Translations under genes and position numbers: made by a program
Part shown: piece by piece, positions 42,236 through 51,519 of the stretch
Position numbering within the stretch: the first letter of the stretch is position 1
Layout: each line of letters starts with the position of its first letter
Notes under the pieces: model-generated
Told to the model about the DNA's origin: nothing
What the model saw: only the letters and a program-made list of their open reading frames with translations
Databases searched by the model: none
Origin: Kiloniellales bacterium
GTDB lineage: Bacteria > Pseudomonadota > Alphaproteobacteria > Kiloniellales > JAKSBE01
Assembly: GCA_030066685.1 (NCBI GenBank)
Contig: JASJBF010000031.1
Location: 148,720-212,719, forward strand
Reading direction: 5' to 3'
DNA length: 64,000 nucleotides

Positions 42236-43072
42236 GTGACATCGACAGCGGCAGACAAAGACGGCGACGGGCGGACCAGGGTCTATCCACCGGATCGGAG
42301 CAACGGGCAGGGCTCCGAACCGCGCGCCGCGCCCCGCCATGTTGGCCTGATCATGGACGGCAATGGCCGTTGGGCCAAGGCCAAGGGCCTGCCCCGTGTC
42401 GCCGGGCACCGCCAAGGGGTCGAGGCCCTGCGCCGCAGCGTGAGCGCGGCGATGCGGCTGGGATTGCGCTATTTGACCGTGTACGGCTTCTCGACGGAGA
42501 ACTGGCGGCGCCCGACGGAGGAGGTGCAGCACCTCATGGCGCTCCTGCAGCGGTTCCTCCACAGCGAGATCGGGGCGCTGCGCCGTCAGGGTGTCCGGTT
42601 TCGGGCCCTCGGCGATCGGGAGCGGTTGCCGCCCGGGATCGGCGAGCTCCTGGCCGAAGCGGAAGCCGCTACGGCGGCCCAGGAGCGGCTCGATCTGATC
42701 GTCGCGTTGAGCTATGGCGGTCGGCAGGAGCTCCTGTCGGCGGCCCGGCGCTTGATCGCAGCCGTCCTGGAGGGAGGGCTGGCGCCGGACGAGATCGACG
42801 AGACGCGCTTCCGCGGCGCGCTCCAACTGCCGGATGTACCGGATCCCGAGATCATCATCCGCACCAGCGGCGAGCAGCGCCTCTCAAATTTCCTGCTTTG
42901 GCAGGCAGCCCACAGCGAGCTGATCTTCGTCGACTGCCTCTGGCCCGACTTCGGCGAGCCGCAGCTCGCAGCGGCCCTCGAACTCTACAGGCAGGGTCCG
43001 GGAGCTGAGATCGGAGGGTCTGCGCCGCGGGGCTGCGGGCTCGACAGGCTCCTGAAGGAGAGGGCGGGCTGA
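42236..43072 (+). CDS. uppS: polyprenyl (undecaprenyl) diphosphate synthase-like protein
   Basis: A 278-residue cis-prenyltransferase. HVGLIMDGNGRWAKAKGLPR has the catalytic Asp41, followed by GHRQGVEALRR, LTVYGFSTENWRRP, LSYGGRQELLSA and the C-terminal PEIIIRTSGEQRLSNFLLWQ with FVDCLWPDF. The start is a GTG; the first 33 residues are a polar extension not needed for catalysis. UppS normally sits beside cdsA; here it is inside an EPS locus, so it is probably a second copy that supplies lipid carrier for EPS synthesis. Confidence 0.9.
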   Translation: MTSTAADKDGDGRTRVYPPDRSNGQGSEPRAAPRHVGLIMDGNGRWAKAKGLPRVAGHRQGVEALRRSVSAAMRLGLRYLTVYGFSTENWRRPTEEVQHLMALLQRFLHSEIGALRRQGVRFRALGDRERLPPGIGELLAEAEAATAAQERLDLIVALSYGGRQELLSAARRLIAAVLEGGLAPDEIDETRFRGALQLPDVPDPEIIIRTSGEQRLSNFLLWQAAHSELIFVDCLWPDFGEPQLAAALELYRQGPGAEIGGSAPRGCGLDRLLKERAG

Positions 43073-43193
43073 CCGCCCGGAACCGCGTCGCATCGGCGCG
43101 TTGCAATCCAAGCTGCAGACGCGACCCACAATTTGACCGAGGGAGTCCGGCGCCGGCTCGCGGCGGTCGCCGCCGAGACGCTCGCTTCGAAGG

Positions 43194-43877
43194 TTACCGG
43201 GCAGGGGGCTTGAGCAGCTCCATAACGACCGGCGGCATGTCGGGGTGGAAGTACTGGACGCTCTTCCAGACCAGGCCGTACTCGGGGTCGATCCAATAAT
43301 CGTTCTCGAACCGCCAGTCGATCTCCCGGGCCCGGCAGGTCTCGCGGATGTGCCGGGTGTCCCACTCGAGCTCAGCGATCACCACGGCCTCCGGCCCGAG
43401 GTCCTTGAAGCGGGAGCCGATCATGATGCCGTAGCGACTGGGCGCGTCGAGGTCGAGCAGCCGCCGGAACGCGGCGGCGGAAGCCCCCCGTGCGCCAGTG
43501 CCGAGCCCGGGTAGGGGGTCTTCGTCCAGGAGCCTGCTGCGGCGGAGGTTGCCTTGCAATCCCGCCGTCTGGACCAAGCGGCCGCCGCGGGTGACCAGGC
43601 TTTTGCGGTCCGCCGTGATCCAGTGATAATTGCCACCGTTAACTTTTCCCAAAATAATTAATGATCTAGGCCCTTTGCCGATCTTGGCGGCGATAGAAGC
43701 ATATGGTATAGAATTGACCTTATCTCGACTTATGGGGGCTCCTTCTTGACCGCCAATAATTAGGCCGAAACTTTCGCTCGCTGATTCAACAGTTTCCGAG
43801 CAGGCCGAAAGAAAGAAGCTTGAAACGGTCAACAAAGCGTGGCGTCGGGATAGGGAGAATGGGGGGGAATTGGTCAT
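43194..43877 (-). CDS. yjbF: YjbF family lipoprotein (group 4 capsule type)
   Basis: A 227-residue outer-membrane lipoprotein of the YjbF/GfcB family. MTNSPPFSLSRRHALLTVSSFFLSAC ends in a lipobox with Cys26. The core has NSIPYASIAAKIGKGPRSLIIL, WITADRKSLVTRGGRLVQTAGL and the terminal FENDYWIDPEYGLVWKSVQ, all typical. The family belongs with SLBB and YjbH proteins in capsule export, which lie divergently next to it. The first third of the gene is noticeably AT-rich, probably because it carries the promoter for the opposite gene. Its ATG shares bases with the ATG of the SLBB gene. Confidence 0.87.
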   Translation of the reverse strand: MTNSPPFSLSRRHALLTVSSFFLSACSETVESASESFGLIIGGQEGAPISRDKVNSIPYASIAAKIGKGPRSLIILGKVNGGNYHWITADRKSLVTRGGRLVQTAGLQGNLRRSRLLDEDPLPGLGTGARGASAAAFRRLLDLDAPSRYGIMIGSRFKDLGPEAVVIAELEWDTRHIRETCRAREIDWRFENDYWIDPEYGLVWKSVQYFHPDMPPVVMELLKPPAR

Positions 43878-46779
43878 GTTTCTACATGGTCCGAAGTTCT
43901 GGCGATCGGCTAATGGTAATGGTGCTTCCCGCGTCGCAAGGCTGATACTTAGCTTCGCCATATTGGCGGTCTTGCTTCCTCCTGTCGACTACGCGATCGC
44001 GCAGTCGATCAGCGATGAACTGAGGCGCCTCGATCCCTCACTGCAGCAACGTTTCGGCGGGACTCAGCAGCCCCTGCTCAACGAGACGACCAGGGAGATC
44101 GTCTCGCCGGTCGACTCCCTGGAGCTAGAAGGCCGGGTCGACACTCAGCTCGGCTACCCGATGCTGCCTGAGGAGCACTCACGCCTCGAGGAGGACTACG
44201 CCGAGCGGATCTCCGTGCAGGCGCCGGAGTTCGGCAAGAGGCCGCTTGAGCAGTTCGGCTACGGGCTCCTGGGCAGCATGTCGGGCCTGCAGGAGCCGGG
44301 CACCGGCGGGGCGATCAACGACAGCTATCGGCTGGGCATCGGTGACGAGCTGATCGTCACCTTCCGCGGCCAGAGCAACGAGAGCTATCGCACGGCGGTC
44401 GACCGCGAGGGCCAGATCTTCCTTCCGAACATGCCGCCGGTGCCGGCGGCCGGCCTCAGCTTCGGCCAGTTCCGCGAGGAGCTGGAACGCCAGGCGGAAG
44501 TCACCCTGCTGCGCACGGACGTCTTCGTCTCGCTGGGGCGGGTGCGCAATTTTCCGGTCATGGTGCTGGGCCAGGTCAGGCAGCCCGGCGTCCACCGCAT
44601 GACCGGCGTGGCCAGCGTCTTCGACGCCATCGCGGCGGCCGGCGGAGTCCAGAAGTCCGGCTCGATGCGGCACATCCAGCTGATCCGTGGCGGCCGGTCC
44701 TTCGGGGTCGACCTCTACGACCTGCTGCTGACTGGCCAGCTCGACGAAGACCTCGCCCTGATGGAGGGGGACCGGGTCTTCGTGCCGCCGATCGGCAAGA
44801 CCATCGGCATCGCCGGCGACGTCCAGCGTCCGGGGATCTACGAGGTCAACGGCCGGGCCGACGACATGAGCGTCGGGGAAGCCGTCGACATGGCCGGCGG
44901 CACCTTGCGCCCCTCGGGCTACCGCTACCTCGTGATGACCTCCGACGTGGAGGGCGGCGACACGGTGGTCGAGGTCGAGGATCCGCAGGGCGCGCCGGTG
45001 CGGCGCGGCGACATGATCCTGGTCGCCAAGATGGGTTACTCCTGGGAAGGCGCCTTCTTCGTCGACGGCCACGTCTCGGTGCCGGGCCCGCGCTCGCTGC
45101 GCTGGGACCGGACGGTCGGCAGCGTGGTCAACGCCTCGGACATCCTGCGCGAGAATCCCTACCTGCTGTTCGCGGCGCTGGAGACGACGGATCCCGTGAC
45201 CAAGGCGCGGCACCTGGTGCCCGTGGACCTCGGCCGTATTGCGGCCGGGCAGTCCGACGTGCCGCTGAAGCCCAACGATCGTCTGATCGTCCTCGGCATG
45301 GACGACATCCGGTTCCTGTCGTCGGCGGCGGTGCAGGCGGTGATCAACGGCGAGAACCCCGATGAGGTCATCGCGGGCGAGCTCCTCGGCGGCGTCGGGA
45401 TGCGGGGCGGTGCTTCGGACGGCGGCAGCCTCTCGGCCCGCGACCTGCGCGAGAGCGAACGCTCCGGCTTCGCCCCCTCCGAGCTCGGCCGCGTCGGCGT
45501 GGATGCCCGGGGCAGCTTGGCGCGACCTGCCGGCTTGACCGCCGGCTCCGCCCTCGGCAGCGAGACCTCGATCTCCGGCTTGACCGGCTGCAAGGGCCTC
45601 TACAGCCTGGCCTCGGTGGTCTCGCGCAGCCGCTCCGAGCGTTTCGCCAAGGCGCGGCTCTTTCTCAATCCCGAGACCGAGGACGCGGTTCCGGTCAGCG
45701 GGCCCTGTCCGGAGATCTTCGACCGCTATCCGAACCTGCTGCCCTTCGTCCTCGACTACGTCGTCGCGGTCCAGGGCGAGGTGCGCATTCCGGGCGTCTA
45801 TCCGGTCGCCCCTGGGACCTCGGCCGGCTCCGTGGTGCCGGTCGTGGGGGGACTGACTCCTGCGGCCGACCTCGGTCAGATCGAACTCTCCCGCTTCGAA
45901 GTGACCGAAGACGGCTCGAGCCAGGCCTCGGTGCGCAATACCATCGACGCCCGCAAGGAGTCGCTGGCCAGGGTGCCGCTGCAGCCCGGAGACATCGTCC
46001 GCTTCAATCCCCGCTTCTCGCAGCGTGACGCCGGCAGCGTGTTCCTCTCCGGCGAATTCAAGCGGCCCGGCGTCTACACGATCCGGCGCGGCGAGAGGCT
46101 CTCGGAGATCGTGGCGCGGGCCGGCGGCCTGACCATGGAATCCTATCCCGAAGGCTCCGTCTTCACCCGGATCCGTGTGCAGGAGCAGGAGCGACGGGCG
46201 TTCCAGCGGGCGGCCCTCGACCTGGAGTCGGGCCTCGCGGAGGCTTTGGCCAGCGGCAACATCCAGCAGAAGGGTGACACCGACCCGCAGGCGGTGGTGA
46301 TGGCGGTGCGCGATCTCGCGACCCGGCTCCGCCAGACCGATGCCGTGGGGCGGGTGGTCGTCGAAGCCGATCCCACGGTGCTGGATGCACGCCCCGAACT
46401 GGACACGATCCTGGAGCCGGGCGACCGGCTGCACGTGCCGAAGCGGCCGAACCACGTGACGGTCAGCGGCGAAGTGCTCAACCCCGGAACCATTCAGTTC
46501 CGCTCCGGGAAGGCGGCAGACGCCTACATCAAGGCGGCCGGCGGCACCCAACAGGCCGCCGACGAGGGCCGGATCTTCGTGGTCCTGCCCAACGGCGAGG
46601 CACAACCGCTCCAGGTCTCGTCGTGGAACTACGACGCGGTGCAGATTCCCCCCGGTAGCACCATCGTCGTGCCGCGCGATCCGAAGCCGTTCGATTTGAC
46701 GGCGTTCTCGGTGACCGTGGTGGACATCCTCAGCAAGCTGGCAATCTCGGCAGCCTCGCTGGCGGTCATAAACAGATAG
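43876..46779 (+). CDS. large SLBB-domain polysaccharide export protein
   Basis: A 967-residue exported protein. A signal peptide follows a polar tail (ARLILSFAILAVLLPPVDYAIAQ). The Poly_export (Wza-type) domain starts near residue 155 with YRLGIGDELIVTFRGQSN. Several SLBB beta-grasp domains follow, each with an x-G-x-V-x-x-P-G-pattern: VLGQVRQPGVHRMTGV, IAGDVQRPGIYEVNG, FVDGHVSVPGPRSL, VQGEVRIPGVYPV, LSGEFKRPGVYTIRRGE and VSGEVLNPGTIQFR. Normal Wza proteins have two or three; this is much longer. A C-terminal hydrophobic helix closes it. TTG at 43870 is an alternative start. It precedes yjbH by 45 bases. Confidence 0.9.
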   Translation: MFLHGPKFWRSANGNGASRVARLILSFAILAVLLPPVDYAIAQSISDELRRLDPSLQQRFGGTQQPLLNETTREIVSPVDSLELEGRVDTQLGYPMLPEEHSRLEEDYAERISVQAPEFGKRPLEQFGYGLLGSMSGLQEPGTGGAINDSYRLGIGDELIVTFRGQSNESYRTAVDREGQIFLPNMPPVPAAGLSFGQFREELERQAEVTLLRTDVFVSLGRVRNFPVMVLGQVRQPGVHRMTGVASVFDAIAAAGGVQKSGSMRHIQLIRGGRSFGVDLYDLLLTGQLDEDLALMEGDRVFVPPIGKTIGIAGDVQRPGIYEVNGRADDMSVGEAVDMAGGTLRPSGYRYLVMTSDVEGGDTVVEVEDPQGAPVRRGDMILVAKMGYSWEGAFFVDGHVSVPGPRSLRWDRTVGSVVNASDILRENPYLLFAALETTDPVTKARHLVPVDLGRIAAGQSDVPLKPNDRLIVLGMDDIRFLSSAAVQAVINGENPDEVIAGELLGGVGMRGGASDGGSLSARDLRESERSGFAPSELGRVGVDARGSLARPAGLTAGSALGSETSISGLTGCKGLYSLASVVSRSRSERFAKARLFLNPETEDAVPVSGPCPEIFDRYPNLLPFVLDYVVAVQGEVRIPGVYPVAPGTSAGSVVPVVGGLTPAADLGQIELSRFEVTEDGSSQASVRNTIDARKESLARVPLQPGDIVRFNPRFSQRDAGSVFLSGEFKRPGVYTIRRGERLSEIVARAGGLTMESYPEGSVFTRIRVQEQERRAFQRAALDLESGLAEALASGNIQQKGDTDPQAVVMAVRDLATRLRQTDAVGRVVVEADPTVLDARPELDTILEPGDRLHVPKRPNHVTVSGEVLNPGTIQFRSGKAADAYIKAAGGTQQAADEGRIFVVLPNGEAQPLQVSSWNYDAVQIPPGSTIVVPRDPKPFDLTAFSVTVVDILSKLAISAASLAVINR

Positions 46780-46824
46780 GCATGTTTTCGCAGGCATGTT
46801 CTCGCAGGGGGGACTCAATGGGCG

Positions 46825-49518
46825 ATGGGGGGACACAGCCCCGGCCTTGGGCGGCTTGCTAAAGCCTTAGGCGTCACGTTCGTCATTCTTGTCGAACTGC
46901 ATGCGACCTGTGCCCGGGCGGAGCCGGCTACGGCTGCCTCGGATCAGGCTCAGGACGAAGCGCAGGACCGTGCCCCAACCCTTGATTGGGCGGATGACGA
47001 GCAGGATGTGCTGAGTAACGCCGAGTACTTGGAGTACACGCCGTCGATCAGCGATTTCGGAACCACCGGGCTGATCCAGATGCCCAATGCCCGCTTCCAT
47101 CCGGAAGGCGAGCTGCACCTGGGCGTGTCCCACGTCGACCCCTACACCCGTGGGTTCTTCACCCTGCAGATCTTCGACTGGCTGGAGGGGACCTTCCGCT
47201 ACACCGACGTCAGCAACCGCCGATACAGCAACAGTCGCGAGTTCAGCGGCAGTCAGAGCTATAAGGACCGCAGCGTCGATCTCAAGATCCTGATGCTGGA
47301 GGAAACCAAGCATTTCCCGCAGATCGCGGTCGGCCTGCGCGACATCGGCGGCACCGATCTCTTCGGCAGCGAGTTTCTGGTCGCCAGCCGGCGCTACTAC
47401 AATTGGGACTTCACCCTTGGCGTGGCCTGGGGCAATGCCGGCAGCCGCGGCCATGTCTCCAACCCCTTCGGGCTGATCTCGGACAGTGCCAAGGAGCGCG
47501 GCGACAACTCCGGGGCGGGCGGTCTCGGCTTCGACTTCTTCCGCGGCGAGGAGATCGCCTTCTTCGGCGGGATCGAATACCTTGCGCCGGTCGACGGCCT
47601 CAGGTTCAAGCTGGAGTACGACAGCAACAGCTACCAGGACGAGCCCCTCGGCAACGAGTTCGACGTCGCTCTTCCGCTGAACTTCGCCGTGGAATACGAG
47701 GTCTTTCCCTGGTGGCGGCTCTCCGCCGGCCTCGAGCGCGGCAACCAGTTCATGGTGCGCACCAGCCTTAGCGCCAATCTCATGACCGACAAAGGACTCC
47801 CGAAGTTCGACCGGCCGGCGCCCAAGGTGGAGCCGCGGCAGGTCGACGTGGTCGGCATGGATGGCCCGGTCGCCGCCCAACAGGCGATGCTGACCATGCC
47901 CGAGGCCGTCGACCGGACGCTCACCGTGGAGCGCCTCTTCAAGGATTTCGAGAAGCTCGGCGTCACCGTGTCCGACATCGAGTACGAGGATGCCGACGCG
48001 ATCCTCCGGGTCCCGGTCGAGGCGCCGCGACCCAGCGCCTCGGCGCTGGCGACGGCCGCCCTGCAGGTCATCCGGGCCGAGCTGAACGGCCCGGTCGAGC
48101 GGGTCCGAATCGTCGCGACACGCGAGGACGAGGACTATTGGGAGATCGTGCTCGACAAGGACGAGCTCCTGCGCTCGGTGAGCCTGACCGGAAGCCCCAT
48201 CGCGCTGGTCGAGCCGCCGGATCCCACGTGGCTCGGTCTCTTCCCGGAGCCGGAGCCGACAACGGCCGCCTTTTTCGAGGACGCCGAGCCGGCCGACCCG
48301 AAGGAGCAGCTGCGCCGCGTGGCCGAGCAGGTCTTCGCGGAACTGGAGCGGCAAGGCTTCGAGGGCGAGCGCTTCGACATGCAGGGGTCACGGGCGACCG
48401 TGCACTTCTCCCAGGACCGCTACCGCAATCCGGCGCGCGCGGTGGGCCGCGGCGCTCGGGCCGTCGCCGCCCATGTGCCGCGGCACATCGAGGAAATCAG
48501 CGTGGTCCTGACCGAACTGGGCGTGCCGGTCAGCCAGATCACGATCATGCGCAGGGACCTCGAGAATGCCCTCCAGGACAAGGGCAGCACGGAGGAGATC
48601 TGGCAGAACGCCGTGGTCGAGGCGCCTTCGCTCGAGGGCGGCGAACAGGGAATCGAGAACGAGGACAGCTTCCCGCGCTTCACGTGGTCGCTGATGCCGC
48701 GCATGCGGCAGCAGATCGGCGGGCCGGACAACTTCTTCTTCTTCCAGTTCTACGGCCGGGCCTCGGCACAGGTCCAGCTCAGCCAGGGCCTCACCGTCAG
48801 CGGTGCCGTGGCGAAGGACATCTACAACAACTACGACGACCTCAAGCTCAAATCCGACAGCCGCCTGCATCGGGTGCGCAGCGACATCGCCCGCTATCTC
48901 CGGGAGAGCGACGTCTGGATCGACGACCTTCATCTCGACTACATCACGAAGCTGGCGCCCGAAGTCTATGGCCGCGCTTCGGTCGGTATCTTCGAGCTGA
49001 TGTTCGCCGGGGTCGGCGGCGAGGTGCTCTACCGGCCCCAGGGCAAGCGCTGGGCGGTCGGGGTCGACGTCAACTACGTCAAGCAGCGTGACTTCGACGG
49101 CCTCTTCGGCCTCCAGAACTACGACGTGGTGACCGGTCACGTCAGCTACTATCACCGCTTGCCGTGGTACGAGATCCTGGCGACCGTGCGCGCGGGGCGC
49201 TACCTGGCCAAGGACTGGGGCGCCACTCTCGAGCTGTCGAGGACCTTCAACAACGGCGTCACCTTCGGCGTCTTCGCGACCAAGACGGACGTCTCGGCCG
49301 ACAAGTTCGGCGAAGGTAAGTTTGACAAAGGCTTCTTCGTTTCGATTCCCCTCGACCTCTTCTTCACCCGCCACAGTCGCCGGTACAGCGGCCTGACCTA
49401 TCGCCCGGTGACCCGCGACGGCGGCCAGCGCCTGGACATTCCCAAGCAGCTCTACGGCTTCACCGAGCCCAGCAGCGATCGCGAGGTCCTGCGCGGATGG
49501 AAGGAGTTGCTGGAGTAG
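46825..49518 (+). CDS. yjbH: YjbH family outer-membrane capsule protein
   Basis: An 897-residue exported protein. After the signal (LAKALGVTFVILVELHATCA) comes the YjbH/GfcD barrel-like start SDFGTTGLIQMPNARFHPEGELHLGVSHVDPYTRGFF. Then DWLEGTFRYTDVSNRRY, KILMLEETKHFPQIAVGLRDIGGT and many alternating beta strands follow. The middle holds a soluble part (about 340-600), and the end is again barrel-like (GVDVNYVKQRDFDGLFGLQNY, then SIPLDLFFTRHSRRYSGL). YjbH proteins assist capsule export at the outer membrane with YjbF and an SLBB partner, as arranged here. Confidence 0.9.
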   Translation: MGGHSPGLGRLAKALGVTFVILVELHATCARAEPATAASDQAQDEAQDRAPTLDWADDEQDVLSNAEYLEYTPSISDFGTTGLIQMPNARFHPEGELHLGVSHVDPYTRGFFTLQIFDWLEGTFRYTDVSNRRYSNSREFSGSQSYKDRSVDLKILMLEETKHFPQIAVGLRDIGGTDLFGSEFLVASRRYYNWDFTLGVAWGNAGSRGHVSNPFGLISDSAKERGDNSGAGGLGFDFFRGEEIAFFGGIEYLAPVDGLRFKLEYDSNSYQDEPLGNEFDVALPLNFAVEYEVFPWWRLSAGLERGNQFMVRTSLSANLMTDKGLPKFDRPAPKVEPRQVDVVGMDGPVAAQQAMLTMPEAVDRTLTVERLFKDFEKLGVTVSDIEYEDADAILRVPVEAPRPSASALATAALQVIRAELNGPVERVRIVATREDEDYWEIVLDKDELLRSVSLTGSPIALVEPPDPTWLGLFPEPEPTTAAFFEDAEPADPKEQLRRVAEQVFAELERQGFEGERFDMQGSRATVHFSQDRYRNPARAVGRGARAVAAHVPRHIEEISVVLTELGVPVSQITIMRRDLENALQDKGSTEEIWQNAVVEAPSLEGGEQGIENEDSFPRFTWSLMPRMRQQIGGPDNFFFFQFYGRASAQVQLSQGLTVSGAVAKDIYNNYDDLKLKSDSRLHRVRSDIARYLRESDVWIDDLHLDYITKLAPEVYGRASVGIFELMFAGVGGEVLYRPQGKRWAVGVDVNYVKQRDFDGLFGLQNYDVVTGHVSYYHRLPWYEILATVRAGRYLAKDWGATLELSRTFNNGVTFGVFATKTDVSADKFGEGKFDKGFFVSIPLDLFFTRHSRRYSGLTYRPVTRDGGQRLDIPKQLYGFTEPSSDREVLRGWKELLE

Positions 49519-49610
49519 CGGCGAGAGGCGGGGGCCGCACGGCAAGAAGCGACAATCGGTCGCGGGCGGAATCCGGTAGACTGTGCCTTTCGGCCCTCTG
49601 GATTGCGCGC

Positions 49611-50414
49611 ATGTTCACGCATTTCACCCTCGGCACCAACGACCGGCCGCGCGCCGAGGCCTTCTACGCGGCGGTCACGCCGCCGCTCGGGCTGAAGCTG
49701 GTCAAGTCGGTCGAGGCCTTCTTCGCCTACGGAGTTGAAGAGCAGGCACCGCCTTTGTTGGTGATCAATCCGCCCTTCGACTCCTTGCCCGCGACCTGGA
49801 GCAACGGCTTCCACATCGCCCTGCTCGCCCGGGACGCCGCCGCGGTGCAGGCCTTTCATGCGGCGGCGCTGGCGGCCGGCGGCCATGACGAGGGCGCGCC
49901 CGGGCTACGGCCGGCCTACGCGGCGGACTACTATGCCGCCTACGTCCGCGATCCCGACGGGAACAAGCTCCAGGCGGTCCACTACCGGAATGGCCGCAAG
50001 GCCGGCCCCTGCGGCGAGGTCGTCTCGCACATCACCCTGGGCAGTAACGACCTGGAGCGCTCGAGGGGCTTCTACCAAGGTCTTCTGTCCGTCCTGGGCG
50101 TCCAGCGCCTGTCGGCGGAGGAAACCCCGGGCGAAGACCTCGCCTTCGGCCTGCCGGGGACGCGCCTGCCGATCGTGTTCATACAGAAGCCCTTCGACGG
50201 CCGTCCGGCCACCTGGGGTAACGGCGCGCACGTCTCCTTCGACGCCCCGAGCCATGCCGCCGTCCGCGCCTTCCACGAGGCGGCCCTGGCCCTGGGCGGC
50301 AGCGACGAGGGCGCGCCCGGCTTGCGGCCCAGGTACCACGCCGCCTACTACGCCGCCTACGTCCGCGATCCCGACGGGAACAAACTGCAGGCCTATTGCC
50401 GCAAGTCCGAATAG
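49611..50414 (+). CDS. tandem VOC (glyoxalase/bleomycin-resistance fold) protein
   Basis: A 267-residue protein made of two VOC domains. The first starts MFTHFTLGTNDRPRAEAFY and the second, from about residue 140, VVSHITLGSNDLERSRGFY. Each ends in DEGAPGLRP...YYAAYVRDPDGNKLQA, and that end is almost identical at the DNA level (a run of about 32 identical bases in GCCGCCTACGTCCGCGATCC and beyond). So the gene arose by internal duplication with later gene conversion or recent origin. Metal ligands are expected at the first-strand His and the terminal Glu; only part is visible. The substrate is unknown. Confidence 0.88.
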   Translation: MFTHFTLGTNDRPRAEAFYAAVTPPLGLKLVKSVEAFFAYGVEEQAPPLLVINPPFDSLPATWSNGFHIALLARDAAAVQAFHAAALAAGGHDEGAPGLRPAYAADYYAAYVRDPDGNKLQAVHYRNGRKAGPCGEVVSHITLGSNDLERSRGFYQGLLSVLGVQRLSAEETPGEDLAFGLPGTRLPIVFIQKPFDGRPATWGNGAHVSFDAPSHAAVRAFHEAALALGGSDEGAPGLRPRYHAAYYAAYVRDPDGNKLQAYCRKSE

Positions 50415-50650
50415 CTGCGCCGTCAGGTCTCACGTTTTCAACGGCTTGGCCGACCGGCCCCCAACTGTCCCGTCGAACCGGCCGCTAAGCCGCAGGAATT
50501 TTGAGGACATTTCGGGGCCGGCCTCAGGAGCGCCGCACGGGTGCGGGAAACCTGGCTTCGAGGGCGTTTCCTCGCCTCTTTAGGGCTTGCGCCATCGCGC
50601 TTCGAGCCCCACGTTCGCCGAGGAAGCTCATGGTCCGGAAGGGACCCGGA

Positions 50651-51358
50651 ATGGATGCCTCGAAGCGGCCCCGGTTCGCCATTTTCTTTGCGCCCTCGAA
50701 GCTGGATCCGCTTTGGGCCCTTGGGGCGGCATGGCTCGGTCGCGACGCCCGGAGTGGCTATGCGGTCGCCCGACCGGACCTGCCCGGGGGCTCAGCGGAA
50801 CGTCTGGCGGCGGTCACCGAAGCTCCCGCATTCTATGGCTTTCACGCCACTCTGAAAGCGCCCTTCTTTCTTAAGAAGGGCCTGTCTCTGGGCGCTTTGG
50901 AGGAACGCTGCGGCCGGATTGCCGCCGAGATGGAGGCGGTGCCGGCCGTTGTGCTGGAGGTGTCCGAGCTAGACCGCTTCCTGGCTCTGAGGCCACCGAC
51001 CCGCTCGGTGGCACTGCACAGCCTGGCGGCCACCTGCGTCGAATCCTTCGACGACCTGCGCGAGCCGCTGAACCCCGAGGTACGCCAGCGCTATATGGAA
51101 CCGGGGCTGACCGAGGTGCAGGCGGCGCTCCTGGACCGCTGGGGCTATCCTTACGTCATGGAAGAGTTCCGCTTCCACATCACGCTCACGTCGCGGCTCT
51201 CCGAGCCCGAGCGCGCCGAAGTCGGGTCCTGGGCCCGCGATCACTTCGGTCCCGCCCTGGTGTCGGCGGTGACGGTGGACGGCATTTCGCTTTTCGCGCA
51301 GCCGGACGGGGGCGCCCCGTTTCGGGAGATCGGCCGCTACCCCCTGGGCGCCCGCTAA
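50651..51358 (+). CDS. DUF1045 family 2H-phosphoesterase (phosphonate-type)
   Basis: A 235-residue protein with two HxT motifs of the 2H phosphoesterase fold: FHATLKAPFF (His65) and FRFHITLTSRL (His about 176). Residues around RYAIFFAP-like RFAIFFAPSKLDPLW and YAVARPDLPG match DUF1045 of phosphonate-utilisation loci, whose members process a ribose-phosphate intermediate. The start MDASKRPRFA at 50651 is preferred over the longer frame. A PhnZ-like gene follows, supporting a phosphonate role, but no phosphonate transporter or lyase is nearby. Confidence 0.83.
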   Translation: MDASKRPRFAIFFAPSKLDPLWALGAAWLGRDARSGYAVARPDLPGGSAERLAAVTEAPAFYGFHATLKAPFFLKKGLSLGALEERCGRIAAEMEAVPAVVLEVSELDRFLALRPPTRSVALHSLAATCVESFDDLREPLNPEVRQRYMEPGLTEVQAALLDRWGYPYVMEEFRFHITLTSRLSEPERAEVGSWARDHFGPALVSAVTVDGISLFAQPDGGAPFREIGRYPLGAR

Positions 51359-51519
51359 GTCGCTCGAGGATCCGGACTCACGCTCTTCATCGGGCCCTTG
51401 TCGGGGGCCCTTTGCCATGGCGGGGGGCTTTCATAAGCCGCCGCGTCTGCTGGCATCAAGGCGGCGCCTTGCCTAAGCTGGCCCTCGGCGGCGGTAGCAT
51501 CGAGACGAGGAGGCAGGCA

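Noticed and set aside
44179..46836. 885-codon open frame on the minus strand under the SLBB gene
   Set aside because: Arg/His/Gly-rich translation with no signal, domains or ribosome site; the opposite frame encodes recognisable SLBB domains.
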